A stretch of 34,086 nt of DNA from JACCTH01 sp050741915 (GCA_050741915.1 JBOGEX010000023.1:1-34086); one strand, 5' to 3'; positions 1 to 8,349 are shown, counted from the first letter of the stretch. Notes: generated from the sequence alone by a model not told the origin. Program-made: numbers and translations.

Positions 1-44
1 GCCTGGAGCCGCGCAAACCTTCACGGAACCAAGCCGGCGGTCTA

Positions 45-89
45 TCTGTGAAGATCCTCGCGGCGCCGAGCCGCGAAGATCTTCACAGA
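45..89. terminator. Stem-loop downstream of corA, probable terminator
   Basis: A 12-bp perfect inverted repeat, TCTGTGAAGATC at 45-56 and GATCTTCACAGA at 78-89, encloses a second 6-bp stem CGCGGC/GCCGCG (59-64 and 70-75) around a 5-nt loop. It starts 8 bp past the corA stop codon, so it probably ends the corA transcript. Neither side carries a T-run, so it would be a stem-only terminator, a type reported in actinobacteria. The role is inferred from structure and position. Confidence 0.6.
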
Positions 90-96
90 CACGTGC

Positions 97-1068
97 TCAA
101 AGCCACCCGCTCTGCTTGAACTTGCGGTAGAGCCCATAGCAGACCAGACCCATGATCCCGAGCGCCAAGGGATAGCCCCAGGGTCGGCGGAGCTCGGGCA
201 TGAAGGTGAAGTTCATCCCCCAGATCCCCGCCAGCATCGTCGGGACGGCGGCGATCGCCACCCAGGCCGAGATCTTCCGCATGTCGTTGTTCTGGCGGAC
301 GCTCACCTGAGTCAGGTTGGCCGCCAGGATGGAAGTGAGGAGGTCGTGATAAGTGCCGATGCGTTCGACGACCTTCACCAGGTGGTCGTGGACGTCGGCG
401 AAGTACTCCTTGAGTTCGGGGTTGATCGCCGGAAAGCGTCCACGGCTGAGACGGGCCAGCGGTTCCTCCAATGGGGCGGTGGCCGAGAGGAACTGATTGA
501 TCTCCCGCTTCAATTTGTAGATCCGCTCCGTCGGCGTCATGGACGACTCGGCGAAGACGGTGCTCTCCAACTCGCGGATGTCGGTGTCGAGACCCTCGAG
601 GACGTTCCCGTAGTCGTCGACCACGCGGTCGAGGATCGCCAGTAGCACCGCACTCGGACCCAGCGCAAGCTCCTCGGGATCGGATTCGAGGTTCTTTCGT
701 ACCTCCACCAGCCGAGAAGCCTCCCCATGGCGGACTGCGACCATGAACCGACGGTCGACGAAGAGAAGGATCTCGCCGAGTTCGATCACCTCCACCGGGT
801 CGACGTAGCGGGCCGGTTTCAGAACCACGAAAAGGGTGTCGTCATATACGTCGAGCTTGGGACGCTGGTGAGCGTGGATGGCGTCTTCCACCGCCAACTC
901 GTGCAGACCGAACTCTTCCCGCACCGACTCGAACTCCTCCTCGGTGGGTTCGTGGAGGCCAATCCAGCAGAACGTTTCGCCGTCCCCGCAAGTCTCAAGC
1001 GACCTCTCGAGGACGAAGGGCTCGCTGCGGCGCTTGCCGTGCGTATACAGAGCGGCGTCGACGATCAT
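97..1068 (-). CDS. corA: CorA family magnesium/cobalt transporter
   Basis: Inner-membrane divalent-cation channel of the CorA family, normally a homopentamer that lets Mg2+ (also Co2+ or Ni2+) into the cell. The 323-residue length is normal. A long soluble, acidic and helical N-terminal region is followed by two C-terminal membrane helices (about 265-283 and 297-314). The family signature GMN stands at residues 284-286, between the helices, within GIWGMNF. A short basic tail follows helix two. The start ATG is preceded by GGAGAA, a good ribosome-binding site. It stands alone on the minus strand with a stem-loop just downstream. The next gene upstream ends 42 bp away on the same strand and looks unrelated. 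Family assignment is secure; the ion preference is not visible in the sequence. Confidence 0.95.
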   Translation of the reverse strand: MIVDAALYTHGKRRSEPFVLERSLETCGDGETFCWIGLHEPTEEEFESVREEFGLHELAVEDAIHAHQRPKLDVYDDTLFVVLKPARYVDPVEVIELGEILLFVDRRFMVAVRHGEASRLVEVRKNLESDPEELALGPSAVLLAILDRVVDDYGNVLEGLDTDIRELESTVFAESSMTPTERIYKLKREINQFLSATAPLEEPLARLSRGRFPAINPELKEYFADVHDHLVKVVERIGTYHDLLTSILAANLTQVSVRQNNDMRKISAWVAIAAVPTMLAGIWGMNFTFMPELRRPWGYPLALGIMGLVCYGLYRKFKQSGWL

Positions 1069-1110
1069 TTCTCCACAAGGTACCCGTTTCGAAGCCCGAG
1101 CGACCGGTGC

Positions 1111-1881
1111 TCAGGCCTTCTTGGGAGGGCCGGGAAAGAAGGCGTTGGTGCGGTCGGCGTAGTCGTCGTAGTCAGGACGTCTTCTTCCGATGGTTCGCTC
1201 GAGCAGAGCGGCTCCCGAGATCTTCATGAGAAGCGCAGTCATTGCCAGCGGGCCGACGATGGTCCACCAGTGGCCACCGTCGAAGGCAAGGGTGAAGATT
1301 CCCCACCAGACGCAGAAGTCGCCGAAGTAGTTGGGATGGCGGGTGAATCGCCACAGACCCCGGTCCATCACCTTTCCATTGTTGTCGGGGTTGGCTTTGA
1401 ACCGGGCGAGCTGCCAGTCACCGACGGCTTCGAAGAACAAGCCAACCGAATAGATCGGCAGCCCCACCCACAGCCCAAAACCGGTTACGTCGCCCGCAAG
1501 CGGGAAGGCGATCGAGGTCTGGAGGGGGAGTGACACCACCCACATCAATCCAGCTTGGAGGAGGAACACTGTGACGAGGCTGCCGCGAGAGAAGGTCTCC
1601 GGCCTCTTCTCTCGCATCGATCGGTAGCGATAGTCCTCCCCGTGGTCCCGTTTGCGCCGGCCGATGTAGGCGGCGAGGCGCACACCCCAAACGGTCACCA
1701 TCACCAAGACGACCGTCGCCCATCGCCGGTCATCTGGTGGTGCGAAGCGCAGGTAGGTGACCAGGCCAATGAGAACAAAATCGAGGCCCCAGACGATGTC
1801 GACGATGGACACGTCTCTCAAGGGCAGACTGATAAGCCAGGTAAGGAACATGAGGACGACCGCCACGATGGCCGCCGTCAT
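1111..1881 (-). CDS. DUF1295 / steroid 5-alpha-reductase-like membrane protein
   Basis: Polytopic membrane protein of the DUF1295 family, related in fold to steroid 5-alpha reductases and isoprenylcysteine methyltransferases. It has about six hydrophobic segments. The diagnostic motif RFTRHPNYFGD lies near residues 178-188, followed by a WWGIF helix and a C-terminal ERTIGRRRPDYDDY segment typical of the family. I chose ATG at 1881 (256 residues) because GAGG stands 5 nt upstream and because this start lies 7 nt after the stop of the upstream acyltransferase. Starts at 1896 or 1917 would overlap that gene. The pair looks like an operon for lipid or membrane modification. The reaction is unknown; NADPH-dependent reduction is only a family-level suggestion. 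Confidence 0.85.
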   Translation of the reverse strand: MTAAIVAVVLMFLTWLISLPLRDVSIVDIVWGLDFVLIGLVTYLRFAPPDDRRWATVVLVMVTVWGVRLAAYIGRRKRDHGEDYRYRSMREKRPETFSRGSLVTVFLLQAGLMWVVSLPLQTSIAFPLAGDVTGFGLWVGLPIYSVGLFFEAVGDWQLARFKANPDNNGKVMDRGLWRFTRHPNYFGDFCVWWGIFTLAFDGGHWWTIVGPLAMTALLMKISGAALLERTIGRRRPDYDDYADRTNAFFPGPPKKA

Positions 1882-1888
1882 TAGGACC

Positions 1889-2899
1889 TCACCCATCGAT
1901 CGTTGCCAACTTCGCACCCGTCAGCCAGTCATCCATCTCCGACCACAGTCGGAAGAGCCAGTCGATGCGCTCGTTGCGCCCGGCGGGGATGCTGTGGTAC
2001 GGGTAGCGAGAGATTCGAACCCTGACGTGTCTTCCCACCATCCCGCCGCTCCAGATGTCTGAGATGTTGGCAAAACCATCGAGGCCGTGATGGGCGACCA
2101 AGGCCACGTCTGCCCTCGCCGCTTCGAGAATTGCGATTGCACCGCCCGGGCGCGGCGGTAACACATTGCGGAGCTCTCGGGCCTTTTCGTAGAAGCGGGG
2201 ATTGCGTCTCTCGAGGATGTCGAGGATGCGTCGCTGCTTGCTCTGGGTGAACCGGGTTCCCTCCGGAAAGATGACGATTCCATCGTCGACGCGAAGGCCG
2301 GTCGCCAGCTGTCGCAGAGCCTCGATCTCTCGGTCATTATCGCCACCACCGCGGTCGACGAAATGGTTCGGAAGCCAGTGGCCGGCAATGTCGATGGCGG
2401 GGTCGATTACCAGTTCCTTCTTGATGACATAGCGCAGGTTCATTCGGTTACGTCGGGTGAAAAGTTGGAACGGGAGGATGTTGTCGACGATGGAGGCATG
2501 GCGGCTGAGGACCACGAGCGGCCCGGGCGTCACGTTCTTGTCTCCGGAGACGGAAACTCGTAAACGAAACACCGTGCAGGTCGTGTCCCAGAGGACGTTG
2601 GCCCAAACGCCCTGTGCCACGTATGTCCAACGCATCAGCCGACGCCGGTTGTGGCCGAAGCCGCTCGCCAACCAGATGCCGAGGCCACAGACCATCCCCA
2701 GCGCTTCGACCGTCAAGTACGTGAGCAGAAAGGCAAGCAAACGCCAGGCGGTTGGTTTGATTCCGCGGGCGGCCCGCACCAGGTCGATCACCAGCGCCAC
2801 CACCAGGAGCGGCGGCAGCAGGGCGAGCGTCAGGGCCCACGATAGATAGAGGATCGGGATGGTTATCAACCTCCTCGCCCATCCCGGCCAATCGCTCAT
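1889..2899 (-). CDS. PlsC-like 1-acyl-glycerol-phosphate acyltransferase family protein
   Basis: Membrane-bound acyltransferase of the LPLAT/PlsC superfamily, which moves an acyl chain onto a lysophospholipid or related acceptor. The N-terminal 80 residues hold two or three membrane segments. The catalytic H-x4-D box is SRHASIVDN (His134, Asp139) and the acceptor-binding box FPEGTR is at 211-216. At 336 residues it is longer than minimal PlsC, through the N-terminal membrane part and a C-terminal region of about 90 residues. It is followed after 7 bp by the DUF1295 gene. The fabH remnant starts 41 bp away on the opposite strand, so this locus once joined three lipid genes. The acyl acceptor cannot be told from the sequence. 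Confidence 0.88.
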   Translation of the reverse strand: MSDWPGWARRLITIPILYLSWALTLALLPPLLVVALVIDLVRAARGIKPTAWRLLAFLLTYLTVEALGMVCGLGIWLASGFGHNRRRLMRWTYVAQGVWANVLWDTTCTVFRLRVSVSGDKNVTPGPLVVLSRHASIVDNILPFQLFTRRNRMNLRYVIKKELVIDPAIDIAGHWLPNHFVDRGGGDNDREIEALRQLATGLRVDDGIVIFPEGTRFTQSKQRRILDILERRNPRFYEKARELRNVLPPRPGGAIAILEAARADVALVAHHGLDGFANISDIWSGGMVGRHVRVRISRYPYHSIPAGRNERIDWLFRLWSEMDDWLTGAKLATIDG

Positions 2900-2940
2900 C
2901 GCCGGAAGTATTGCGAACGGGCGGCCTTTAGGTTTTCGGG

Positions 2941-3282
2941 GTGCCTTCGATCATCTCTGGCACCGGGATCTCGATCCCTGAGCCGTGGTCACCAACCATG
3001 ACCTCAGCACGATCATGGATACCGACGACGAGTGGATCTCATCACGCTCGGGAGTCAAGCAACGCCACTTCGTTGCGCCCGGCACCGGCACCTCCCACGT
3101 AGCAGTCGCGGCCGTCAAGGCCGCTTTGGAGACGGGGGCGTCGACGCTTCCCAGGTCGCGCGCTTGTCACGGCCACGATGACCCCCGACTACTGCGCGCC
3201 CGGTCCGGGGACCCTCGTGGGCTTCACTGCCTTCGGAGCCGGCGCCCATTGGGGCGCGCTCCTGTATCGCGAACCCGGCTAA
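2941..3282 (+). pseudogene. fabH: Decayed fabH (3-oxoacyl-ACP synthase III) remnant
   Basis: The two ends of a KASIII gene remain, broken by frameshifts and a large internal deletion. From GTG 2941 the reading is PSIISGTGISIPEP. One missing G near 2985 shifts the frame to VVTNHDLSTIMDTDDEWIS, the family's N-terminal signature, continuing to VAVAAVKAALETG near 3135. Another frame then gives GVDASQVARL, and a third gives VTATMTPDYCAPG. Directly after this comes TLVGFTAFGAGAHWGALLY, the C-terminal FGAG signature, ending at TAA 3280-3282. About 200 residues are missing, including the catalytic Cys and His, so it cannot be functional. Its end overlaps the stop of the convergent TetR gene. Family recognition is by signature motifs only. 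Confidence 0.8.
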
Positions 3283-3878
3283 ACGGCGAATCCCTGGTGC
3301 AAGAACTGCCGGAGGTTGGTGGTCACCTCGCGCAGGCGATCGGGTGCCGCGATCACGGATCGCGCAGCCGACATCGTCACGTCGTGGATCAGCCGGCCGG
3401 CGATGTCGGGAGCTACCGGTCGAAAGGTTCCGGCTCTCACAGCCCCGAGATAGAGGCCGACGAGCGACGTCGAAAGGTCAGTGTGCGCCATGCGAATCCG
3501 ATCCTGGGCATTGGGACTGAGTCGCGGGACCTCTCGATGGAGGATTACCCCCAGCACTGGATCGGTGGCGACAAACTCCACGGTCAACTCCGCCAGACGA
3601 AGCAGGCGTTGATCCGGCGGATCGCTGGTGGACACCTGGGAGGTGAGGGCGGCGATGACGTCGGGCAGTTCCTCTTCGACCAAAGAGGCGATGAGGTCAT
3701 CCCGGTCGCGGAAGTACTCATACAGAGTGGTGCGCCCGATCCCGGCGATGGCGGCGAGCTCGGCCAGGTCGAGGTCGGCGGTTCCGGTCTCGGCGAGGAG
3801 GTCGCGGGCGGCCTCGAGGATCTGGCGACGGGTCATCGCCTTGTGTTCGGGGATCGAGGAAGCCCGAATACGCGGCAT
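3279..3878 (-). CDS. TetR family transcriptional regulator
   Basis: A one-component repressor of 199 residues. The N-terminal helix-turn-helix (about residues 14-60) has the typical TetR pattern, with RRQILEAARDLLAE, LAELAAIAGIGRTTLYEYF and RDRDDLIASL. The rest is an all-helical ligand-binding domain with no recognisable pocket signature. The start ATG sits 6 nt after a TAGGCT (-10-like) box on the same strand, suggesting a leaderless message. A 13-bp arm of a long inverted repeat lies just upstream of that box, so autoregulation is plausible. It is divergent from ppk1 and convergent with the fabH remnant, and may once have controlled fabH. The ligand is unknown. Confidence 0.9.
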   Translation of the reverse strand: MPRIRASSIPEHKAMTRRQILEAARDLLAETGTADLDLAELAAIAGIGRTTLYEYFRDRDDLIASLVEEELPDVIAALTSQVSTSDPPDQRLLRLAELTVEFVATDPVLGVILHREVPRLSPNAQDRIRMAHTDLSTSLVGLYLGAVRAGTFRPVAPDIAGRLIHDVTMSAARSVIAAPDRLREVTTNLRQFLHQGFAV

Positions 3879-3884
3879 CTCCCC

Positions 3885-3890
3885 AGCCTA
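3885..3890 (-). promoter_or_regulatory. Candidate leaderless promoter (-10) of the TetR gene
   Basis: On the minus strand TAGGCT (TANNNT) lies exactly 6 nt before the ATG at 3878, the spacing expected when transcription starts on the start codon. The 3900-3912 repeat arm falls where a -35 region would be. Inferred from geometry only. Confidence 0.4.
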
Positions 3891-3899
3891 CTTTTAACG

Positions 3900-4011
3900 G
3901 TTCTTATCAGCTCAACCGTCCACAAATAGCCGGTCAGAGCGGGTAGAACGCTTCGCCCTCGGTTCTATGCGTTCAGAACGGCCGGAAAAGGTCGGTCCAG
4001 CTGATAAGAAC
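3900..4011. promoter_or_regulatory. 13-bp inverted repeat pair between the TetR gene and ppk1
   Basis: GTTCTTATCAGCT (3900-3912) and its exact reverse complement AGCTGATAAGAAC (3999-4011) are separated by 86 bp in the divergent promoter region. One arm sits beside the TetR gene's -10 box, the other about 40 bp before the ppk1 start. Two distant identical sites in opposite orientation would suit a repressor acting on both promoters, perhaps by looping. A separate perfect palindrome GTTAGCTAAC lies at 4023-4032 in the ppk1 leader. The repeats are seen directly; operator function is inferred. Confidence 0.5.
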
Positions 4012-4050
4012 GCGAGACGATGGTTAGCTAACTAGTGCGAGAATGGATCA

Positions 4051-6114
4051 ATGACGGGCAAGGTCGGGACTGACCATTTTTTCAATCGGGAGCTTTCCTG
4101 GCTCGAGTTCAACTCGCGGGTGTTGGCCCTGGCCGAGAACCCCCAACTCCCGGTGCTCGAACGAGCGCGCTTCCTAGCGATCTGGGCCTCCAACCTCGAC
4201 GAGTTCTTCCAGGTCCGGGTGTCGGGATTGCAGGGGCAAGTCGCTCGCGGCGTCCGGACCCCATCCCCCGACGGTCGCCAACCAACGGAAGTGCTGGCCG
4301 CGGTCAGCGAAGCTGCCTTCGGCCAGTACGAGCGGGCGGCCAAGGCCTTCATCACCGACGTGGCCCCGCGCCTTGCCGCGGCCGGGATCGGTTTCTCCGA
4401 CTACTCGGGCCTCGACGAGGAGGACCGTCAACACATGGACGTTCAGTTTCGGGAGCGGGTTTACCCGGTGGTGACCCCTCTGGCCGTCGACCCCTCCCAC
4501 CCTTTCCCTTACATCTCCAACCTCTCGCTGAACCTGGCGGTAGTGGTACGAAACCCCGAAACCCACGTCACCCGATTCGCGCGAGTGAAGGTCCCTCCCA
4601 TCCTTCCGCGCTTCGTCGTCCTCCCCGACGGCGAGCGTTTTGTTCCTCTCGAGCAGGTCATCGCCGCTCATCTAGGTGACCTTTTTCCCGGGATGGAAAT
4701 CGTCGCCCACCACACCTTCCGAGTGACCCGCAACTCCGACATCGAGATCGATCACGACGAGGACGACGGTGGCGACCTTCTGCTAACGATTGAGAGCGAG
4801 CTCACCAGGCGTCGCTTTGGGGCGGTTGCTCGGCTCGAGGTGGCCCCCGATCTGCCCGATGAGATCCTTGATCTTCTCCTCCGTGAGATGGGAGCGAGTT
4901 CCGACCACGTCTATCGAGTCGACGGACCTCTCGACCTTGGCGGGCTCGCCACCCTCGCCAACCTCAACCACCCCGACCTCAAGTACGAGACCTACAACCC
5001 AGTCATCCCGGCCCGTCTGGCGCCGGTCGAAGGGGTACTGCCCGACATCTTTTCGGTAATCCGCGATGGCGATCTTCTCGTCCATCACCCGTACGACTCG
5101 TTCACCAATACGACCGAGGCCTTTCTTCATCTCGCCGCCCGCGATCCCAAGGTGCTGGCCATCAAGCAGACGCTCTATCGAACCAGTCGTGACAGCCCGA
5201 CCATGGGGTCCCTTATTCATGCCGCTAATGAGGGCAAACAGGTGGTGGTTCTGGTTGAGCTGCAGGCTCGCTTCGATGAGGAACGCAACATCGAGTGGGC
5301 TCAGCGCCTGGAAGACGTTGGCGTTCACGTCGTCTATGGAGTGGCCGGGCTCAAGACGCACACCAAGATCTCGCTCGTCGTGCGCGATGAAGGAGATGCG
5401 ATCACCCGTTATGCCCACATCGGCACGGGCAACTATAACGAGACCACGGCTCGGATCTACGAGGACGTGGGCCTTTTCACCACCGATCCCGCCATCGGCG
5501 CCGACCTTTCCGATCTTTTCAATTTCCTCACCGGCTACTCCCGACAGCGGAACTACCGGCGGATGGCGGTGGCCCCGGATGGGCTCCGTCGTCGACTGCT
5601 CGAACTGATCGAAACAGAAGCCGCGGCCGGAACCGACGGAGTCATCACGCTGAAGATGAACTCGCTTGTGGACCCCGGGCTCATCGAGGCCCTCTACACC
5701 GCATCCGAGGCCGGAGTCCGCATCGATCTCATCGTGCGCGGAATCTGCTGCCTGGTGCCGGGGGTCCCGGCGATGTCGTCGAACATCGCGGTGCGCTCGA
5801 TCGTGGGTCGCTACCTCGAGCACTCCCGTATCTTTCGCTTTGGATCCCGCAACCGTGACCGGACCTACCTGATCGGCTCGGCCGACTTGATGCCCCGTAA
5901 CCTCGATCATCGCGTCGAGGCACTGGTGCCGGTCGACGATCCCAGCCTCCAGTTCCGAATTGACGAGATCCTCGAAGTCTTGCTCGCCGACGACGAGCTG
6001 GCGTGGTCGCTGTCGCCCGAGGGGACCTGGAACCGAGTGCCCGGTGAGCTCGGAATCAACTCCCACGTCACTCTGCAGGGCTTAGCTCACGCCCGCTCGA
6101 AGGCCCTTCTCTAA
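4051..6114 (+). CDS. ppk1: Polyphosphate kinase 1
   Basis: Reversibly polymerises the gamma-phosphate of ATP into inorganic polyphosphate, storing phosphate and energy at the inner face of the membrane. The 687-residue length is normal. The N-terminal domain opens with FFNRELSWLEFNSRVL. The two catalytic histidines are visible: His437 in LKTHTKISL (counterpart of the autophosphorylated histidine) and His620 in NLDHRVEAL. The flanking family motifs HIGTGNYNETTARIYED and KMNSLVDP are intact. It begins a same-strand block with chrA and the pst-pho genes, linking polyphosphate storage with phosphate uptake. The start ATG 4051 has no clear Shine-Dalgarno site. Its promoter region is shared with the divergent TetR gene. 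Confidence 0.96.
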   Translation: MTGKVGTDHFFNRELSWLEFNSRVLALAENPQLPVLERARFLAIWASNLDEFFQVRVSGLQGQVARGVRTPSPDGRQPTEVLAAVSEAAFGQYERAAKAFITDVAPRLAAAGIGFSDYSGLDEEDRQHMDVQFRERVYPVVTPLAVDPSHPFPYISNLSLNLAVVVRNPETHVTRFARVKVPPILPRFVVLPDGERFVPLEQVIAAHLGDLFPGMEIVAHHTFRVTRNSDIEIDHDEDDGGDLLLTIESELTRRRFGAVARLEVAPDLPDEILDLLLREMGASSDHVYRVDGPLDLGGLATLANLNHPDLKYETYNPVIPARLAPVEGVLPDIFSVIRDGDLLVHHPYDSFTNTTEAFLHLAARDPKVLAIKQTLYRTSRDSPTMGSLIHAANEGKQVVVLVELQARFDEERNIEWAQRLEDVGVHVVYGVAGLKTHTKISLVVRDEGDAITRYAHIGTGNYNETTARIYEDVGLFTTDPAIGADLSDLFNFLTGYSRQRNYRRMAVAPDGLRRRLLELIETEAAAGTDGVITLKMNSLVDPGLIEALYTASEAGVRIDLIVRGICCLVPGVPAMSSNIAVRSIVGRYLEHSRIFRFGSRNRDRTYLIGSADLMPRNLDHRVEALVPVDDPSLQFRIDEILEVLLADDELAWSLSPEGTWNRVPGELGINSHVTLQGLAHARSKALL

Positions 6115-6200
6115 ACCTGGGGCGACATCTCCTCGACCTGGTCCGAATCTTCGGCCGACTCGGCCTGACGGCCTTCGGCGGTCCCGCCGCGCATATCGCC

Positions 6201-7214
6201 ATGATGCATCGAGAGATCGTCGAGCGCCGGCGCTGGCTCGACGAAGTTCAATTTATGGACATGGTCGGAGTCACCAACGTGATCCCCGGACCCAGCTCGA
6301 CGGAGCTAGCGATGCAGATCGGACGGACCCGCGCCGGCTGGCGAGGACTCGTCATCGCCGGACTCGCCTTCACTCTTCCGGCGGCGCTGATCGTGCTCGG
6401 ATTCGCCTGGGCCTATGTCCGATTCGGGAGGACGCCTAGCGGGGAGGCGATCCTTTATGGAACCAAGCCGGTGGTAGTGATGATCGTGACACAGGCCGTG
6501 GTCAAGCTCACCCGAGTGATTCTGAACGACCGGCTCTTGTGGGTGGTCGCGATCGCTTCAGTAGCCGCCTATCTACTCGGTTTGCACGAGCTCGCCATCC
6601 TGGCCGTCGGAGCCGCCTTGGTCTTCGCGGCCCGCCATGTACGGAGCGGGGACGTCGCCTCACCAATGTTCTTGCTGTCAATTGCCGAGGTAGACGCTTC
6701 GGAGCTGGTTCGGATCCTCGGCGTGTTTCTAAAAGTTGGTGCCCTGTTGTTCGGCTCGGGCTACGTGCTGTTGGCGTTTCTCGAGAGGGACTTAGTTGAT
6801 CGTCTCGGCCTCATCACCCAAAGGGAATTGCTCGACGCGATCGCAGTTGGACAGTTCACTCCCGGGCCCGTCTTCACGACCGCCACCTTCGTCGGTTATC
6901 TCATCGCGGGGCTGCCAGGTGCTGCGGTGGCCAGCATCGGCATATTCCTTCCTTCGTTTCTGCTCGTGGCGCTGGTGGCACCACTGGCGGCGAGAGCGCG
7001 GGAGCGACCGGCGACGGCGGCGTTGCTCGATGGGATCAATGCCGCATCCCTTGGCCTGATGGCGGCGGTGACGCTGGTCCTTTCTCGCACGGCCATCTTC
7101 GACCTTCCCACCGTTGTGCTGGCTCTAATCGCAGCGGTGCTTCTGTGGCGAACCAAGGTCAACAGTGCCTGGCTCGTGATCGGCGCCGCTGGACTGGGGC
7201 TGCTTATGAGGTAA
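6201..7214 (+). CDS. chrA: ChrA-like chromate transporter (CHR family, two domains)
   Basis: Membrane protein of the CHR family, known for proton-coupled chromate efflux. It has two homologous halves: the first with VIPGPSSTELAMQIG, the second with FGSGYVLLAFLERDLV and AVGQFTPGPVFTTATF. The first ATG (6201) is used here and gives 337 residues. However, the same frame reads RLGLTAFGGPAAHIAMMHRE from 6156, and LTAFGGPAAH is the conserved opening of the first domain. No ATG, GTG or TTG precedes it back to the in-frame stop at 6045. CTG at 6117, 2 nt after the ppk1 stop, would give 365 residues. Placement between ppk1 and pstS is unusual, and a role with phosphate or another oxyanion is possible but unproven. 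Confidence 0.88.
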   Translation: MMHREIVERRRWLDEVQFMDMVGVTNVIPGPSSTELAMQIGRTRAGWRGLVIAGLAFTLPAALIVLGFAWAYVRFGRTPSGEAILYGTKPVVVMIVTQAVVKLTRVILNDRLLWVVAIASVAAYLLGLHELAILAVGAALVFAARHVRSGDVASPMFLLSIAEVDASELVRILGVFLKVGALLFGSGYVLLAFLERDLVDRLGLITQRELLDAIAVGQFTPGPVFTTATFVGYLIAGLPGAAVASIGIFLPSFLLVALVAPLAARARERPATAALLDGINAASLGLMAAVTLVLSRTAIFDLPTVVLALIAAVLLWRTKVNSAWLVIGAAGLGLLMR

Positions 7215-7246
7215 AGCAAGAATTCATAGGCAGACGTTTACCTCTT

Positions 7247-7290
7247 GTTCACTTTCGGGTTAGCCCCGAGCCAAATGGGCTGCATAGCTT
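7247..7290 (+). promoter_or_regulatory. Candidate Pho box and promoter of the pst-pho operon
   Basis: Two adjacent 11-nt units, GTTCACTTTCG (7247-7257) and GGTTAGCCCCG (7258-7268), resemble the direct-repeat Pho boxes bound by actinobacterial PhoP (units of about 11 nt starting GTTCA). A TANNNT box, TAGCTT, lies at 7285-7290, so the repeats would overlap the -35 region, as expected for an activator. The second unit is a weak match. Function is inferred from pattern and from the phoB-type gene in the same cluster. Confidence 0.45.
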
Positions 7291-7350
7291 GGTAACCGGG
7301 CGGTGGGGCTCACTCACAGCCTGTTGAGGAATGAAACTAGGAGGTTGGAG

Positions 7351-8331
7351 TTGAGATCCCGAATCAGTTCGATCTTTGTGCTCTTGTTTTTGTTGGCTGC
7401 TTGCGGCGGCGGAGGGGCAACCCCCGCAACGTCAGGAGGTAGCGGCACCCCGACGACGTCAGGAGGGAGCGGCGGAGAACTCGAAGGGACCATCATCATC
7501 GATGGCTCGAGCACGGTCACCCCGCTCATCACAGTGGCGGCGGAGGACTTTCAGGCAGCCAATCCGGGAGTCCGAGTCACGGTGGCCACGTCGGGAACCG
7601 GCGGTGGCTTTGAGAAGTTCTGTGTCGGTGAAACCGATGTGTCGATGGCGTCCCGACCCGTTTCCGAGGAAGAGTCCGCCACTTGTGCGGCCAATGGCAT
7701 CGAGCCAGTTGAGTTCATCGTCGCCAATGACGCTTTGTCTGTGATCGTCAATCCTGACAACGACTGGAGCTCGTGTCTGACTGTTGAGCAACTCAACACC
7801 ATGTGGGCGCCGGAAAGCGAAGGCAACGTCAACAACTGGAACCAGATTGATTCCTCCTTCCCCGATCAAGGTCTGGAGCTCTTCGGCGCCGGGTCAGATT
7901 CAGGGACGTTCGACTATTTCACGGACGAGATCAACGGCGAGGAAGGCGCGATTCGGACTGACTACAACCCCTCCGAAGACGACAACGTAACCATTGTCGG
8001 AGTTGAAGGCGACGTCGGAGCGGTGGGCTTCCTCGGCTTGTCGTACGTACTGGAGAATGAAGGACGGATCCTTCCCGTTGAAGTTGACGGCGGCAACGGT
8101 TGCGTTAGCCCTTCAGCGGAGTCGGTGATCGACGGCTCCTATGTGCCCCTAGGCCGTCCATTGTTCGTGTACTTCAAGGCGGAATCACTGCAGCGCCCTG
8201 AGGTTGGCGCCTTCGCTCAGTACTACGCAGACAACCAGGAGACGATCACGCAGACGGCGCTTTTCATTCCACTCTCGGAGGAACAAGCAGCTGCTCAGCA
8301 GGCATCTCTCGACGAGATCATGGGCGGCTGA
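7351..8331 (+). CDS. pstS: Phosphate ABC transporter substrate-binding lipoprotein PstS
   Basis: Captures inorganic phosphate outside the membrane and hands it to PstCA. The lipoprotein signal is LLFLLAAC with Cys18. It is followed by a Gly/Ser/Thr linker, then the domain start GTIIIDGSSTVTPLITVAAE. The phosphate-binding hallmarks GSSTV, SGTGGGFEKFC and GSDSGTFDYF are present. I chose TTG 7351 (326 residues) because AGGAGG at 7339-7344 lies 6 nt upstream and the signal peptide begins directly with MRSR. GTG 7303 is an in-frame alternative without a ribosome-binding site. The gene heads pstS-pstC-pstA-pstB-phoU-phoB-phoR, with pstC starting 18 bp downstream. Confidence 0.94.
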   Translation: MRSRISSIFVLLFLLAACGGGGATPATSGGSGTPTTSGGSGGELEGTIIIDGSSTVTPLITVAAEDFQAANPGVRVTVATSGTGGGFEKFCVGETDVSMASRPVSEEESATCAANGIEPVEFIVANDALSVIVNPDNDWSSCLTVEQLNTMWAPESEGNVNNWNQIDSSFPDQGLELFGAGSDSGTFDYFTDEINGEEGAIRTDYNPSEDDNVTIVGVEGDVGAVGFLGLSYVLENEGRILPVEVDGGNGCVSPSAESVIDGSYVPLGRPLFVYFKAESLQRPEVGAFAQYYADNQETITQTALFIPLSEEQAAAQQASLDEIMGG

Positions 8332-8349
8332 GCGCCTTAGGATCCCTTG

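Noticed and set aside
4783..6066. 427-codon frame antisense to ppk1
   Set aside because: Shadow of a well-conserved gene; composition is His/Asp/Gly-rich antisense, without motifs.
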